A stretch of DNA of 64,000 nt from Kofleriaceae bacterium. GTDB taxonomy: Bacteria > Myxococcota_A > Polyangia > Haliangiales > Haliangiaceae. Made by a program: the position numbers and the translations under genes. The DNA is taken from the NCBI GenBank assembly GCA_018057825.1, contig JAGPCY010000027.1, positions 62,001 through 126,000 on the forward strand, given 5' to 3'. The notes under the pieces are model-generated. The model saw only the letters and a program-made list of their open reading frames with translations, was not told the origin of the DNA and did not search any database. Each line of letters begins with the position of its first letter. The first letter of the stretch is position 1. Of the stretch, positions 29,023-41,380 are shown piece after piece.

Positions 29023-29667
29023 ATGGCTCGCTTCCTGTTCCCAGAGTGGACCCAGCCACTCAAGAAGTACGTCATCACACCCGCCCTGTTGTTGGGGCCG
29101 GTCTACATCGTCGCGCTCGCGGCGGTGGTGAAGGACCCGCAGACCCTGCGCATCGGCTACATGCCGAACCAGCCGGTCCCCTACAGCCACGCGCTCCACG
29201 TCGGCGAGCTCGGCATGGACTGCCGCTACTGCCACAACGTGGTCGAGCGCGGCGCCAAGGCCGCGGTGCCGCCGGCGGCGACGTGCATGAACTGCCACCA
29301 GACGGTGAAGCCCAAGAGCGAGAAGCTCACGCCGGTCCGCCAGGCCTACTTCGAGAACGCGCCCCTCAAGTGGATCCGCGTGACCGACCTGCCGGACTAC
29401 GTGTACTTCAACCACTCGGCCCACGTCACCCGCGGCATCGGCTGCGAGTCGTGCCACGGCCGGGTCGATCGGATGGTCAAGGTCTACCAGAGCGCGCCGC
29501 TCACCATGCAGTGGTGCCTCGACTGCCACCGCGACCCGACGCCCAACCTGCGGGACCCGGCCAACGTGACCCAGATGGGTTACAAGGCCGCCCCGGGTGA
29601 GGGCGCGAAGATCGAGAAGGACCTGCGCATCAACCCGCCGACGGATTGCACCACATGTCATCGCTAG
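29023..29667 (+). CDS. actA: Alternative complex III subunit ActA, pentaheme cytochrome c
   Basis: 214 aa. One N-terminal membrane helix (YVITPALLLGPVYIVALAAVV, about residues 15-36) followed by a periplasmic domain with five CxxCH motifs: CRYCH, CMNCH, CESCH, CLDCH and CTTCH, the last at the extreme C-terminus. This matches ActA, which passes electrons from quinol oxidation in alternative complex III towards cytochrome c or the oxidase. It opens the operon and overlaps actB by 13 nt. Confidence 0.95.
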   Translation: MARFLFPEWTQPLKKYVITPALLLGPVYIVALAAVVKDPQTLRIGYMPNQPVPYSHALHVGELGMDCRYCHNVVERGAKAAVPPAATCMNCHQTVKPKSEKLTPVRQAYFENAPLKWIRVTDLPDYVYFNHSAHVTRGIGCESCHGRVDRMVKVYQSAPLTMQWCLDCHRDPTPNLRDPANVTQMGYKAAPGEGAKIEKDLRINPPTDCTTCHR

Positions 29668-32600
29668 ACCCCACGCTTGGTCCCGATCGCCTCGGCCTCG
29701 AGGGCCGCGGCTCTGACACCGACGGCGTCGACGCCGCGCCTCGCCACGGCTACTGGAAGAGCCTGGCCGACCTCGAGCCGACCGGCTCGGCGCCGGCCGC
29801 AGGCGCGCCGGAGGTCCCGACCGCTGGCGACGTCGTCGATCCGCTCAACCGCCGCAACTTCATGCAGCTCATGGGCGCGTCGATGGCCCTCGCCGGCGTC
29901 GCTGGCGCCGGCTGCAAGCGCTACGACCGCGAGGAGATCGTCCCGCTGTCGCGCCGCCCCGAGGACCAGGTCCCGGGCCAGACGCAGCGCTACGCGACCT
30001 GCTTCGACTTCGGCGGCATGACCCAGGCGCTCCTGGTCACCTCCTACGAGGGCCGTCCGATCAAGATCGACGGCAACCCCGAGCACCCCTTCGCCGGCGG
30101 CGGCGTCGTCGACGGCACCGCCCGCCACGCCGGCTCGTCGGTGTTCGCCCAGGGCTCGATCCTCCACGTCTACGACCCCGACCGCTCGCAGTCGGTGCTG
30201 AAGGACGGCAAGGGATCGACCTTCGAGGACTTCCGCGCGGTGGCCACCACGCTGCGCGGCAACCCGACCGGGCTGCGGGTGCTGGCCGAGGCCAGCTCGT
30301 CGCCGACCCTGGCCGCCCTCAAGCAGCGCGTGCTGTCGACGTTCCCGGGCGCCGCATGGCACGAGTGGGAGCCGGTGTCGTTCGACAACGAGCGCGCCGG
30401 CCTGCGCCTGGCCTTCGGCAAGCCGATGCGGGCGATGGCCCACCTCGACCGGGCCGCGATCATCGTCGCCCTCGACTGCGACATCTTCACCGAGCACCCG
30501 GCGTCGGCCGCCTACGCCCGCGACTTCGCGCGCAGCCGCCGTCCCGACGGCGGTTCCCTCGGCCCGGGCAAGATGAACCGGCTGTACGCGATCGAGAGCG
30601 CGTACACCCACACCGGCGTGGTCGCGGACCACCGCCTGCCGGTCCGCTCCGAGCACGTCCTGCCGGTCCTGCAGGCGATCGACTCGGCCCTGTCGGGCCG
30701 CGCCGCCGCCGGCGCCGAGGTCGTCGGCGAGGCCAAGGTCGCCGCGTTCCTGAAGGCCGTGGTCGGCGATCTGTCGGCCAACCGCGGCTCCGCGGTCCTG
30801 GTCGTCGGCCGTCGCCAGCCGGCCGCGGTCCACGCCCTGGTCGCCAAGATCAACGAGACCCTCGGCGGCAGCCTGGTGTCGTACTACGACGACCCCGAGC
30901 CCAGCCGGCTCGATCACGGCGACGCGATCGCCGCCCTGACCCGCGACCTCACCGCGAATCAGGTCCAGACCCTGGTCATCCTCGGCGGCAACCCGATCTT
31001 CGATGCCCCGGTCGACCTCGACTTCGCCGCGGCCCTGGCCAAGGCCAAGACCTCGATCCACCTGTCCGAGTACGCCAACGAGACCTCGGCGAAGTGCTCG
31101 TGGCACGTGCCGAAGGCCCACTACCTCGAGGCCTGGGGCGACGCCCGGACCTGGGACGGCACCTGGACCCTGGCCCAGCCGCTGATCCTGCCGCTCTACG
31201 GCGGCATCTCGTCGATCGAACTCCTCGCCCTCCTGCTCGGCGAGGCCAAGACCGCCGAGGCCCTGGTGCGCGAGCAGGTCGAGGCCGCCGGCTACGCCTG
31301 GCGGGCCTCGGTCCACGACGGCTTCGTCGCCGGCTCGGCGCCCAAGGCGGTCCCGGTCGCGATCGGCAGCCTGCCGCCGGCGCCCCTGACCGCGACCCAG
31401 ACCGCGGGCAGCCGCGGCGGCAACGGCGCCTACGAGGTGACGTTCTCTCCGTCGTCCCAGGTGTGGGACGGCCGCTTCGCCAACAATAGCTGGCTGCAGG
31501 AGACCCCGGACTTCCTGACCAAGGTGACCTGGGACAACGTCGCCCTGATCGGCAAGGACACCGCCGACGAGCTCGGCATCCACTCCCAGGACATAGTCCG
31601 GATCACCGTCGACGGGCGCAAGCTCGAGGTCGCGGCCCTGGTCATGCCGGGCCAGGCCCGCGGCTCGATCGCCCTGTTCCTGGGCGGCGGCCGCACCAAG
31701 GCCGGCGTGGTCGGCAACAAGGGCGGCGAGTGGAAGGGCGGCGGCTGGAACGTCTACGCGCTCCGGGCCTCGACCTCCCTCGACATCGCCGCCAACGCCC
31801 GGGTCGAGAAGACCGGCGGCACCTACGCCATCGCCACCACCCAGGATCACTGGGACATCCGCCAGGGCATGGACTTCCCGTTCGGCGCCGGCGACTCGCC
31901 GGTCACCGGCATCGGCGATCGCGGCATCGCCGAGCGCATGGATCGGATCGTCAAGGAGACCGACCTGGCGGCCTTCGCCGGCGGCGCCTACCTGGCCCAG
32001 CACCCCGAGCCGTTCTATCACGACGACAAGCACGGTCGCGGCTACTCGCTCTTCGAGGAGAAGACCTACGAGGGCCGCAAGTGGGCCATGGCCATCGACC
32101 TCGGGTCGTGCATGGGCTGCAACGCCTGCATGGTCGCGTGTCAGTCGGAGAACAACGTCCCGGTCGTCGGCAAGCGCGAGGTCGCGCGCAACCGCGAGAT
32201 GCACTGGATCCGCATCGACCGGTACTTCAAGGGCGACGTCGCCGACCCCGAGGTGGTGTCGCAGCCGGTGGCCTGCCAGCACTGCGAGAACGCGCCGTGC
32301 GAGCAGGTGTGCCCGGTCGGCGCGACGATCCACTCGTCCGAGGGCCTAAACGAGATGGTCTACAACCGGTGCGTCGGCACCCGGTACTGTCTCAACAACT
32401 GCCCGTACCGCGTCCGCCGGTTCAACTTCCTCGACTGGCACAAGGATCTCAAGGACGCCCGCAACAAGGTCCGCCGGCTCCTGTTCAACGCCGACGTCAC
32501 CGTCCGCGAGCGCGGCGTGATGGAGAAGTGCACCTACTGCGTGCAGCGGATCCAGGCGGCCAAGATCGCGGCCAAGAACGAGCGCAACCGCGACGTCATC

Positions 32601-32828
32601 CCCGACGGCACGATCGTCACCGCCTGCCAGGCGGCGTGCCCGACCGAGGCCATCGTGTTCGGCGACCTGTCCGATCCCGATAGCCGCGTGTCGCGCCTGC
32701 ACGGCGACCGTCGGCAGTACGAGCTCTTGAGCGACCTGAACGACAAGCCGCGGACGCGCTTCCTCGCCCGCGTGAAGAACCCCCACCCGGACTTGGTGAG
32801 CAAGTCGGGTTCGCACGGAGGCCACTGA
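29655..32828 (+). CDS. actB: Alternative complex III subunit ActB (molybdopterin-like plus FeS domains)
   Basis: 1057 aa from the ATG inside actA. Near residues 66-90 is a twin-Arg motif RRNFMQLMGAS, ending in an AGC lipobox-like site, so export by Tat and lipid attachment are possible. Residues 100-780 resemble the molybdopterin oxidoreductase fold, but in the family this domain lacks the cofactor. The C-terminal FeS domain has CMGCNACMVAC near 818, CQHCENAPCEQVC near 874, a C-x4-C-x3-C segment near 905 and CTYC near 958 with CQAACP later, giving ligands for three [4Fe-4S] and one [3Fe-4S] cluster as in known ActB. Followed 3 nt later by actC. Confidence 0.95.
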   Translation: MSSLDPTLGPDRLGLEGRGSDTDGVDAAPRHGYWKSLADLEPTGSAPAAGAPEVPTAGDVVDPLNRRNFMQLMGASMALAGVAGAGCKRYDREEIVPLSRRPEDQVPGQTQRYATCFDFGGMTQALLVTSYEGRPIKIDGNPEHPFAGGGVVDGTARHAGSSVFAQGSILHVYDPDRSQSVLKDGKGSTFEDFRAVATTLRGNPTGLRVLAEASSSPTLAALKQRVLSTFPGAAWHEWEPVSFDNERAGLRLAFGKPMRAMAHLDRAAIIVALDCDIFTEHPASAAYARDFARSRRPDGGSLGPGKMNRLYAIESAYTHTGVVADHRLPVRSEHVLPVLQAIDSALSGRAAAGAEVVGEAKVAAFLKAVVGDLSANRGSAVLVVGRRQPAAVHALVAKINETLGGSLVSYYDDPEPSRLDHGDAIAALTRDLTANQVQTLVILGGNPIFDAPVDLDFAAALAKAKTSIHLSEYANETSAKCSWHVPKAHYLEAWGDARTWDGTWTLAQPLILPLYGGISSIELLALLLGEAKTAEALVREQVEAAGYAWRASVHDGFVAGSAPKAVPVAIGSLPPAPLTATQTAGSRGGNGAYEVTFSPSSQVWDGRFANNSWLQETPDFLTKVTWDNVALIGKDTADELGIHSQDIVRITVDGRKLEVAALVMPGQARGSIALFLGGGRTKAGVVGNKGGEWKGGGWNVYALRASTSLDIAANARVEKTGGTYAIATTQDHWDIRQGMDFPFGAGDSPVTGIGDRGIAERMDRIVKETDLAAFAGGAYLAQHPEPFYHDDKHGRGYSLFEEKTYEGRKWAMAIDLGSCMGCNACMVACQSENNVPVVGKREVARNREMHWIRIDRYFKGDVADPEVVSQPVACQHCENAPCEQVCPVGATIHSSEGLNEMVYNRCVGTRYCLNNCPYRVRRFNFLDWHKDLKDARNKVRRLLFNADVTVRERGVMEKCTYCVQRIQAAKIAAKNERNRDVIPDGTIVTACQAACPTEAIVFGDLSDPDSRVSRLHGDRRQYELLSDLNDKPRTRFLARVKNPHPDLVSKSGSHGGH

Positions 32829-32831
32829 GTC

Positions 32832-34205
<1,374 letters not shown>

Positions 34206-34237
34206 GCGCCCCTGACCGCTCCCAGCGGAGAGAGCCC

Positions 34238-35533
34238 ATGGAAGCTACCCACACTGACAACGACGACGCGCGCGGCCACGACGACGCGCCCGGCCACGGC
34301 GGGGGCGACGGCGGCCACAGCCACGGCGACGCCGGCGGCGGCCCCGACACCGAGCTGCACGGCCTCCTGGCCGAGTTCGAGACCCCGGGGGCGCTGATCG
34401 CGGCCGCCCGCAAGGTCCGAAACGCCGGCTACACCGAGTTCGACTGCTACAGCCCGTTCCCGGTCCACGGCATCGACGACGCCATGGGCATCAAGCGGAC
34501 CCGGCTGCCGCTCATGGTCTTCGCCGGCGGCCTGGCCGGCCTTCTCGGCGGCGTCCTCCTGCAGTGGTGGATGAACGCCTACAACTGGCCGTGGAACGTC
34601 TCCGGCAAGCCGACCTGGAGCATCCCGGCCAACGTGCCGATCGCCTACGAGACCACGATCCTCCTGTCGGTCTTGACCACCTTCTTCGGCATGTGGGCGG
34701 CCAACAAGCTGCCCCAGGTCTGGCACCCGTTCTTCCGCCTCGACCGCTTCGCCAAGGTCACCGACGACGGCCTGTTCCTCGGCATCGAGGCCTCGGACCA
34801 GCGCTTCGAGCTCGACCAGACCAAGCAGCTCCTGGTCGCCGCCGGCGCCACCCACGTCGAGGAGTGCCACGTCGACACCCGGCCCGAGGCCCGCAACGTG
34901 CCGAAGTGGATCTTCGGCATGATGATCATCCTGACCGTGCTCGCGGTCATCCCGTTCATCCTCGCCTGGCGGGCCCAGGGCCAGCGCTCGAGCCAGCCGC
35001 ACTGGCACATCTTCTCGGACATGGACTTCCAGCCCAAGGCCAAGAGCGACCAGGGCTTCGCGGAGTTCGCCGATGGCCGCGCCAACCGCGGCGCCATCCC
35101 CGGCACGATCGCCTCGGGCAGCTTGAACGCCGACGACGCGTACTACCGCGGCCTGCGCGACGGCCAGTGGATCACCGAGCTGCCGCCTGGCCTCAAGGTC
35201 GACGACAAGCTGATGGACCGCGGGCAGGAGCGCTTCGGCATCTTCTGCGCCCCGTGCCACGGCTACGACGGCCAGGGCAACGGCATCGTGCCCGAGCGCA
35301 TGAAGATGGCGGGCGGCGCCTGGCAGGCCGCCAACCTCACGGGGCCGGCCATCATCCGGCTGCCCAACGGCCAGCTCTTCAACACCATCTCCAACGGCGC
35401 CAACACCATGATGGGCTACGCGGCCCAGATCCCGGTGCAGGACCGCTGGGCGATCGTCCTCTACGTCCGCGCGCTCCAGCGCGGCCAGAACGCCACCGCC
35501 GCCGAGGTTCCGGCCGGCGCCCAGGTCCGGTGA
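34238..35533 (+). CDS. actDE: Fused ActD-ActE: DUF3341 membrane subunit plus monoheme cytochrome c
   Basis: 431 aa. Residues 1-40 are His/Gly/Asp-rich. Residues 42-215 match ActD (DUF3341): LLAEFETPGALIAAARKVRNAGYTEFDCYSPFPVHGIDDAMG, then two membrane helices and the THVEECHVD end. A third helix (IFGMMIILTVLAVIPFILAWRA) leads into ActE, a cytochrome c domain with CAPCH near residue 345 and a Met ligand candidate in NTMMGYA near 391. In many organisms actD and actE are separate, so this is a fusion that fixes their stoichiometry. It ends 7 nt before actF. Confidence 0.93.
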   Translation: MEATHTDNDDARGHDDAPGHGGGDGGHSHGDAGGGPDTELHGLLAEFETPGALIAAARKVRNAGYTEFDCYSPFPVHGIDDAMGIKRTRLPLMVFAGGLAGLLGGVLLQWWMNAYNWPWNVSGKPTWSIPANVPIAYETTILLSVLTTFFGMWAANKLPQVWHPFFRLDRFAKVTDDGLFLGIEASDQRFELDQTKQLLVAAGATHVEECHVDTRPEARNVPKWIFGMMIILTVLAVIPFILAWRAQGQRSSQPHWHIFSDMDFQPKAKSDQGFAEFADGRANRGAIPGTIASGSLNADDAYYRGLRDGQWITELPPGLKVDDKLMDRGQERFGIFCAPCHGYDGQGNGIVPERMKMAGGAWQAANLTGPAIIRLPNGQLFNTISNGANTMMGYAAQIPVQDRWAIVLYVRALQRGQNATAAEVPAGAQVR

Positions 35534-35540
35534 GGCAGCC

Positions 35541-36824
35541 ATGAGCGCAACCAAGTCGCTTCATCCCGACGAGAAGTACAAGGCCGACAAGCTCGGCAAG
35601 CAGCTCTTCAAGTACGGCGCCGGTCTCGGCGTGGTGCTGATGGGCCTGTCGGTGATCCTCGGCGCCGCCGCCGGTGGATCGTTCCGGCACTTCCTCCACG
35701 CCTACCTGACGGCGTGGTCCTTCGTGTTCTCGATCTGCCTCGGCTCGCTGTTCTTCATCCTGATCCACCACCTGGCCAAGGCCAAGTGGGGCATCGTCTT
35801 GCGGCGCCAGGCCGAGTTCATCACCGCGGCGCTGCCGGCGGTCGCGGTCTTCGGCCTGGTGCCGATGGTGGCGATGCTGGCCGGCAACGAGCAGCTCTAC
35901 TACTGGGCCATCCCGCAGGTCCACGACAAGAGCCACCCGCTCTACCACCACATGCACGCCAAGGCGGCGTGGCTCGACGAGGTCTTCTTCGTCGGCCGCT
36001 ACGTCCTCTACTTCGCGATCTACATCGGCCTGGCGCAGTGGTTCCGCAAGCAGAGCCAGGCCCAGGACGCCGACGGCGACGCCGGGCGCTCCGAGAAGAT
36101 GCGCTACTGGTCGGGCGTGTCGGTGCTGGTCTACTCGATGACCACGTTCTTCGCGGTCACCGACTGGTTCATGACCCTGCAGCCGCTCTGGTACTCGACG
36201 ATCTACGCGGTCAACTACTTCTCGGGCGCGATGCTGGCCACCTACTGCACGCTGGCGCTCCTGTCGATGGCGATCCAGCGCACCGGCCGCCTGACCCACT
36301 CGATCAACGTCGAGCACTACCACGACATCGGCAAGTACATGTTCGGGTGGACGTTCTTCTGGATCTACACCGCGTTCTCGCAGTTCATGCTGCAGTGGTA
36401 CGGCAACATGCCCGAGGAGACGGTCTTCTACAGCTACCGGATGTTCGGCGGCTGGCAGTTCGTCTCGATCCTCGTGCTGGTGGGCCACTGGGCCATCCCC
36501 TACGTGTCGCTCATGACCCGGTGGAGCAAGCGCATCCTGCCCATCCTCGCGGCCCTCGCGGCCTGGCAGCTCATCTTCCACTACATCGATCTGTACTGGA
36601 ACGTGATGCCCAACCAGACCTGGACCGTCGTCGGGCAGTGGAACCTGGGGCCGCTCCAGGGCGACCCCGACACCCACAAGGTCGGCTTCCACGCCATGGA
36701 CCTCACGCTCCTGGTCGGCATGATCGGCCTGTTCCTGGCCGCGGTCGGCAAGGCGATGAAGGGCAACCTGCTGCCGGTCCACGACCCGAAGCTCGGCGAG
36801 TGCCTGGCGTTCGAGAACTACTGA
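35541..36824 (+). CDS. actF: Alternative complex III subunit ActF
   Basis: 427 aa with about ten membrane helices, homologous to ActC and the second large integral subunit. Family signatures are LDEVFFVGRYVLYFAIYIGLAQWFRKQS near residues 145-175, MTTFFAVTDWFMTLQPLWYSTIYAVNYFSGAML near 200-232, and MFGWTFFWIYTAFSQFMLQWYGNMPEET near 270. ActF may be part of a proton path. Complete length. The start is 7 nt after actDE and the stop 15 nt before the next gene. Confidence 0.95.
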   Translation: MSATKSLHPDEKYKADKLGKQLFKYGAGLGVVLMGLSVILGAAAGGSFRHFLHAYLTAWSFVFSICLGSLFFILIHHLAKAKWGIVLRRQAEFITAALPAVAVFGLVPMVAMLAGNEQLYYWAIPQVHDKSHPLYHHMHAKAAWLDEVFFVGRYVLYFAIYIGLAQWFRKQSQAQDADGDAGRSEKMRYWSGVSVLVYSMTTFFAVTDWFMTLQPLWYSTIYAVNYFSGAMLATYCTLALLSMAIQRTGRLTHSINVEHYHDIGKYMFGWTFFWIYTAFSQFMLQWYGNMPEETVFYSYRMFGGWQFVSILVLVGHWAIPYVSLMTRWSKRILPILAALAAWQLIFHYIDLYWNVMPNQTWTVVGQWNLGPLQGDPDTHKVGFHAMDLTLLVGMIGLFLAAVGKAMKGNLLPVHDPKLGECLAFENY

Positions 36825-36839
36825 GCCATCGAGGCAACC

Positions 36840-37466
36840 ATGAGCGCCCAAGGCGAGAAGAAGAACCCCGACAAGCTGAACACGGTCGGCATCGTCACGG
36901 TCGGCCTGGCCGGCTCGGCGATGGTCTATATCGCGATCATCGGGGTCCAGGCCCTGTACCAGAACGAGACCTCGCAGGTCGATGAGGTGGCGCAGTTCGG
37001 CCGGCAGGCCGACGTGCGCAACACCCTCAAGGCCGAGCAGGTCGGCTACATCAACGAGCCGCGCATCCGCCAGGGCGCCACCGGGATCGGGGGCGCGCAG
37101 CTCCACATCATCCCGATCGAGGCGGCCAAGGACCTGGTCCTGAACGACGTCAAGGTCGATCCGGCGAACCTGGTCCCGGCGGTCTCGCGCTCCGAGTTCA
37201 CGACCATCAAGCCGGTGTTCGGTCGCCCGGTCGCGCTGCCGGGGCCCGTCGGTATCGGCCAGAGCGCGCCGCCGCCGCCGCCCGTCGATCCGGCCGCGCC
37301 GCCTGCGTCCGGTGACGGGGCCGCCCCGCCGGCGGGTGGGACGGTTCCGCCGACGACCGAGGCTCCGGCTCCGGCGGCTCCGGCTCCGGCGGCTCCGGCT
37401 CCGGCGGCTCCAGCTCCCACTGCGCCGGCTCCGACGGCGCCGGCGCCCACTGCTGGCGGGCGTTGA
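36840..37466 (+). CDS. Membrane-anchored unknown protein of the act-cox operon
   Basis: 208 aa. One N-terminal helix (VGIVTVGLAGSAMVYIAIIG, about residues 18-37), then a periplasmic domain of about 85 residues with QVDEVAQFGRQADVRNTLKAEQVGYINEPRI near 44-74, and a long Pro/Ala tail with APAPAAPAP-type repeats from about residue 140. No heme or metal motif. The position between actF and the SCO1 gene suggests an extra structural or assembly part of the respiratory supercomplex. The stop overlaps the next ATG (TGATG). Not recognised beyond that. Confidence 0.8.
   Translation: MSAQGEKKNPDKLNTVGIVTVGLAGSAMVYIAIIGVQALYQNETSQVDEVAQFGRQADVRNTLKAEQVGYINEPRIRQGATGIGGAQLHIIPIEAAKDLVLNDVKVDPANLVPAVSRSEFTTIKPVFGRPVALPGPVGIGQSAPPPPPVDPAAPPASGDGAAPPAGGTVPPTTEAPAPAAPAPAAPAPAAPAPTAPAPTAPAPTAGGR
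37361..37450 (+). repeat. 15-bp tandem repeats coding the Pro/Ala tail
   Basis: Repeats of GGCTCCGGCTCCGGC encode the APAPA tail of the 36840 protein. The first copies are nearly identical and the later ones have diverged. Length variation between strains is possible. Confidence 0.85.
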
Positions 37467-38341
37467 TGATCGCGCGCGGCTGCGTCCTGGTCACCTGCCT
37501 GGCGATGCTCGCCGGGGTGGCCGAGGTGCGCGCCGCGCCGACGGTGCCCGGGCGCGCGGCCGGCGAGTCCGAGCTGGCCCCGGTGCCGCCGTCCCTGGTG
37601 GCGGCGGTCAAGGTCGAGGAGAAGCCGCTGGCGGTGGTCCCGAAGGCCACGCGGTTCCGCACCCTCGATGGCGCGGTCACCACCCTCGGCGAGGTGCTCG
37701 CCGGTGACCTGCCGACGCTCCTGACCTTCAACTACTCGAGCTGCCCGTCGCTGTGCAGCCTGCAGTTGAACGGTCTGGTGAAGGCCCTGGCCGGCTCCTC
37801 GTATCGCGTCGGTCGCCAGGTTCGGGTGGTCACGATCGGGCTCGCCCCCGACGAGTCCCCGGCCGACGCCGCGCGCCAGCGCGAGCGCTACCTGGCCAAG
37901 CTGCGCGAGCTGGGCGCCGAGGTCGAGTCGGCCGGTTGGGTCTTCCTCCTGGCCGAGCACCCCGACAAGGACGTCACCGTGCGCGCGGTCGCCGACGCGG
38001 TCGGCGTCGGCTACCAGTTCATCCCGACCCAGCGCGAGTACGCCCACCCGGCGGTCACGGTCGCGCTGTCGTCGCAGGGCGCGGTCACCCGCTACGTCCA
38101 CGGCGTCGAGCCCAACCCCATCGAGCTCGACGAGACCATCCGCCGGGCGGGGCTGGCCGAGCCCTCGACCTCGACCGGCTTCGTCATGGCGTGCCTGCAC
38201 TGGGACGCCGCCGCCAACAGCCAGCGCTGGGGCGGCACCGTCTTGCGGATCGCCGCCCTCGTGTTCCTCGCCCTCGGCGCCCTCGCCGTCGGCGTGCTGG
38301 TCGCGCGGAATCGCCGCGGACCTGGAGTTGACCCCTCATGA
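37466..38341 (+). CDS. SCO1/SenC family copper chaperone
   Basis: 291 aa. A signal peptide ends AEVRAAP near residue 25. The thioredoxin-like SCO domain has NYSSCPSLCSLQ near residue 93, where the C-x3-C pair binds copper, and a partner His candidate in TRYVHGVEP near 212. A C-terminal helix (LRIAALVFLALGALAVGVLVA) anchors it to the membrane, unlike many SCO proteins that are anchored N-terminally. It delivers copper to the CuA site of CoxB, encoded next, with which it overlaps by 4 nt. Confidence 0.93.
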   Translation: MIARGCVLVTCLAMLAGVAEVRAAPTVPGRAAGESELAPVPPSLVAAVKVEEKPLAVVPKATRFRTLDGAVTTLGEVLAGDLPTLLTFNYSSCPSLCSLQLNGLVKALAGSSYRVGRQVRVVTIGLAPDESPADAARQRERYLAKLRELGAEVESAGWVFLLAEHPDKDVTVRAVADAVGVGYQFIPTQREYAHPAVTVALSSQGAVTRYVHGVEPNPIELDETIRRAGLAEPSTSTGFVMACLHWDAAANSQRWGGTVLRIAALVFLALGALAVGVLVARNRRGPGVDPS

Positions 38342-39660
38342 AGCTCACCAAGGCGCTGCTCTCGATGGCGCTCGTGCTCGGCCTGTACGGGGCCGGCGCA
38401 GCGCAACCCACGCCAGCCCCGGTCGCGCCGCCACCGGCTGCGGCCCCGACGGCTGCGGCCCCGACGGCTGCGGCCCCGACGGATCCCGCGGCGGCTGCGG
38501 CCCCGACGGCTGCGGCCCCGACGGATCCTGCGGCGGCTGCGGCCCCGACGGCTGCGGCCCCGACGGCTGCGGCTCCGACGGATCCTGCGGCGGCTGCGGC
38601 GGCGCCAGCCCCGGCTGCGGCTCCGGCGGCTCCCGCGGCGGCGGCGGCTCCCGCGGCGGTGCCGGCGGGCGGCCAGCCGTGGTGGGAGAAGATGGCCGGC
38701 AAGGACATCAAGGACTCGAGCTACACCCACGCCGGCACCTACTGGTTGCCGCCGGCGGTGTCGACCGGCGCCGATGGCCCCGACAAGCTGTTCATCGCGA
38801 TGATCGCCATGTCGGCGTTCTTCTTCTTCGCGATCACCGGCGCGATCATCTACCTGGTGTGGAAGTACCGACACCGCCCGGGCCACAAGCCCGAGCCCTC
38901 GGCCTCGCACAACGACGCCCTCGAGATCACCTGGACCGTCATCCCGACGATCATCTGCGTGATCCTCTTCGTCTACGGCTGGCGCTCGTACCTCCAGAAC
39001 GTGACCGTGCCCGAGCCCCGCCAGGAGAACGTGGTCTACGTCGAGGGCTCGAAGTGGAACTGGAACTTCCGCTACTACAACGGGCTTCAGGATAACGTCC
39101 TGCACGCCCCGGTCGATCAGCCGGTCAAGCTGGTCATGACCTCGCGCGACGTCCTGCACTCGTTCTTCGTCCCGGTGTTCCGCATCAAGCAAGACGTCGT
39201 CCCGCGCCGCTACACGTACCTGTGGTTCCAGGCCACCAAGCCCGGCGTCTACCGCGTGTACTGCACCGAGTACTGCGGCACCGACCACTCGATGATGAAG
39301 ACCAAGGTCGTGGTCCACGAGGCCGGCCAGTACGAGCGCTACCTGTCCGAGGCCTTCGCCGCCAAGGCCTCGCTGTCGGGCTCGGCCCTGGGCAAGGACG
39401 TCCACGCCAAGAAGGGCTGCGCCGCCTGCCACTCGGTCGACGGCGGCCCGATGCTCGGCCCGACCTGGAAGGGCGCCTGGGGCGCCGACGTCCCGCTCGA
39501 GGGCGGTGGCTCGGTCAAGTACGACGAGGCCTACGTCCGCACCGCGATCCAGAACCCGACGGCCCAGGTCCACAAGGGCTTCCCGCCGGCGATGCCGATG
39601 ACGCCGCTCTCCGACAAGGAGATCGAGGGCGTGATCGCCTACATCCAAGAACTCAAGTAG
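38338..39660 (+). CDS. coxB: Cytochrome c oxidase subunit II, caa3 type
   Basis: 440 aa. A signal peptide is followed by an Ala/Pro/Thr-rich stretch to about residue 115, then two membrane helices (about 140-165 and 195-215). The CuA domain has [13 protein letters not shown] near residue 308 with all copper ligands, and [10 protein letters not shown] upstream, the electron-entry Trp region. A C-terminal cytochrome c domain (CAACH near 360, PPAMPMTPL with the Met ligand near 420) makes it a caa3-type subunit that can take electrons without a separate cytochrome c. The start overlaps the SCO1 stop. Confidence 0.96.
   Translation: MKLTKALLSMALVLGLYGAGAAQPTPAPVAPPPAAAPTAAAPTAAAPTDPAAAAAPTAAAPTDPAAAAAPTAAAPTAAAPTDPAAAAAAPAPAAAPAAPAAAAAPAAVPAGGQPWWEKMAGKDIKDSSYTHAGTYWLPPAVSTGADGPDKLFIAMIAMSAFFFFAITGAIIYLVWKYRHRPGHKPEPSASHNDALEITWTVIPTIICVILFVYGWRSYLQNVTVPEPRQENVVYVEGSKWNWNFRYYNGLQDNVLHAPVDQPVKLVMTSRDVLHSFFVPVFRIKQDVVPRRYTYLWFQATKPGVYRVYCTEYCGTDHSMMKTKVVVHEAGQYERYLSEAFAAKASLSGSALGKDVHAKKGCAACHSVDGGPMLGPTWKGAWGADVPLEGGGSVKYDEAYVRTAIQNPTAQVHKGFPPAMPMTPLSDKEIEGVIAYIQELK
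38436..38600 (+). repeat. Tandem repeats in the coxB linker
   Basis: Repeats of GGCTGCGGCCCCGAC arranged in a higher-order unit of about 42 bp that ends in GGATCC(C/T)GCGGC. They encode the Ala/Pro/Thr linker between the signal peptide and the first membrane helix, and may expand or contract. Confidence 0.85.
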
Positions 39661-39670
39661 CGAGGCCGAC

Positions 39671-41344
<1,674 letters not shown>

Positions 41345-41380
41345 CCGCCCGCCCGCTCGCCCTCACTCGCCGAGGCCCGC

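Noticed and set aside
29664-32333. 889-codon minus-strand frame opposite actB
   Set aside because: Antisense open frame produced by codon bias in a GC-rich gene; actB is fully supported by FeS and Tat motifs.
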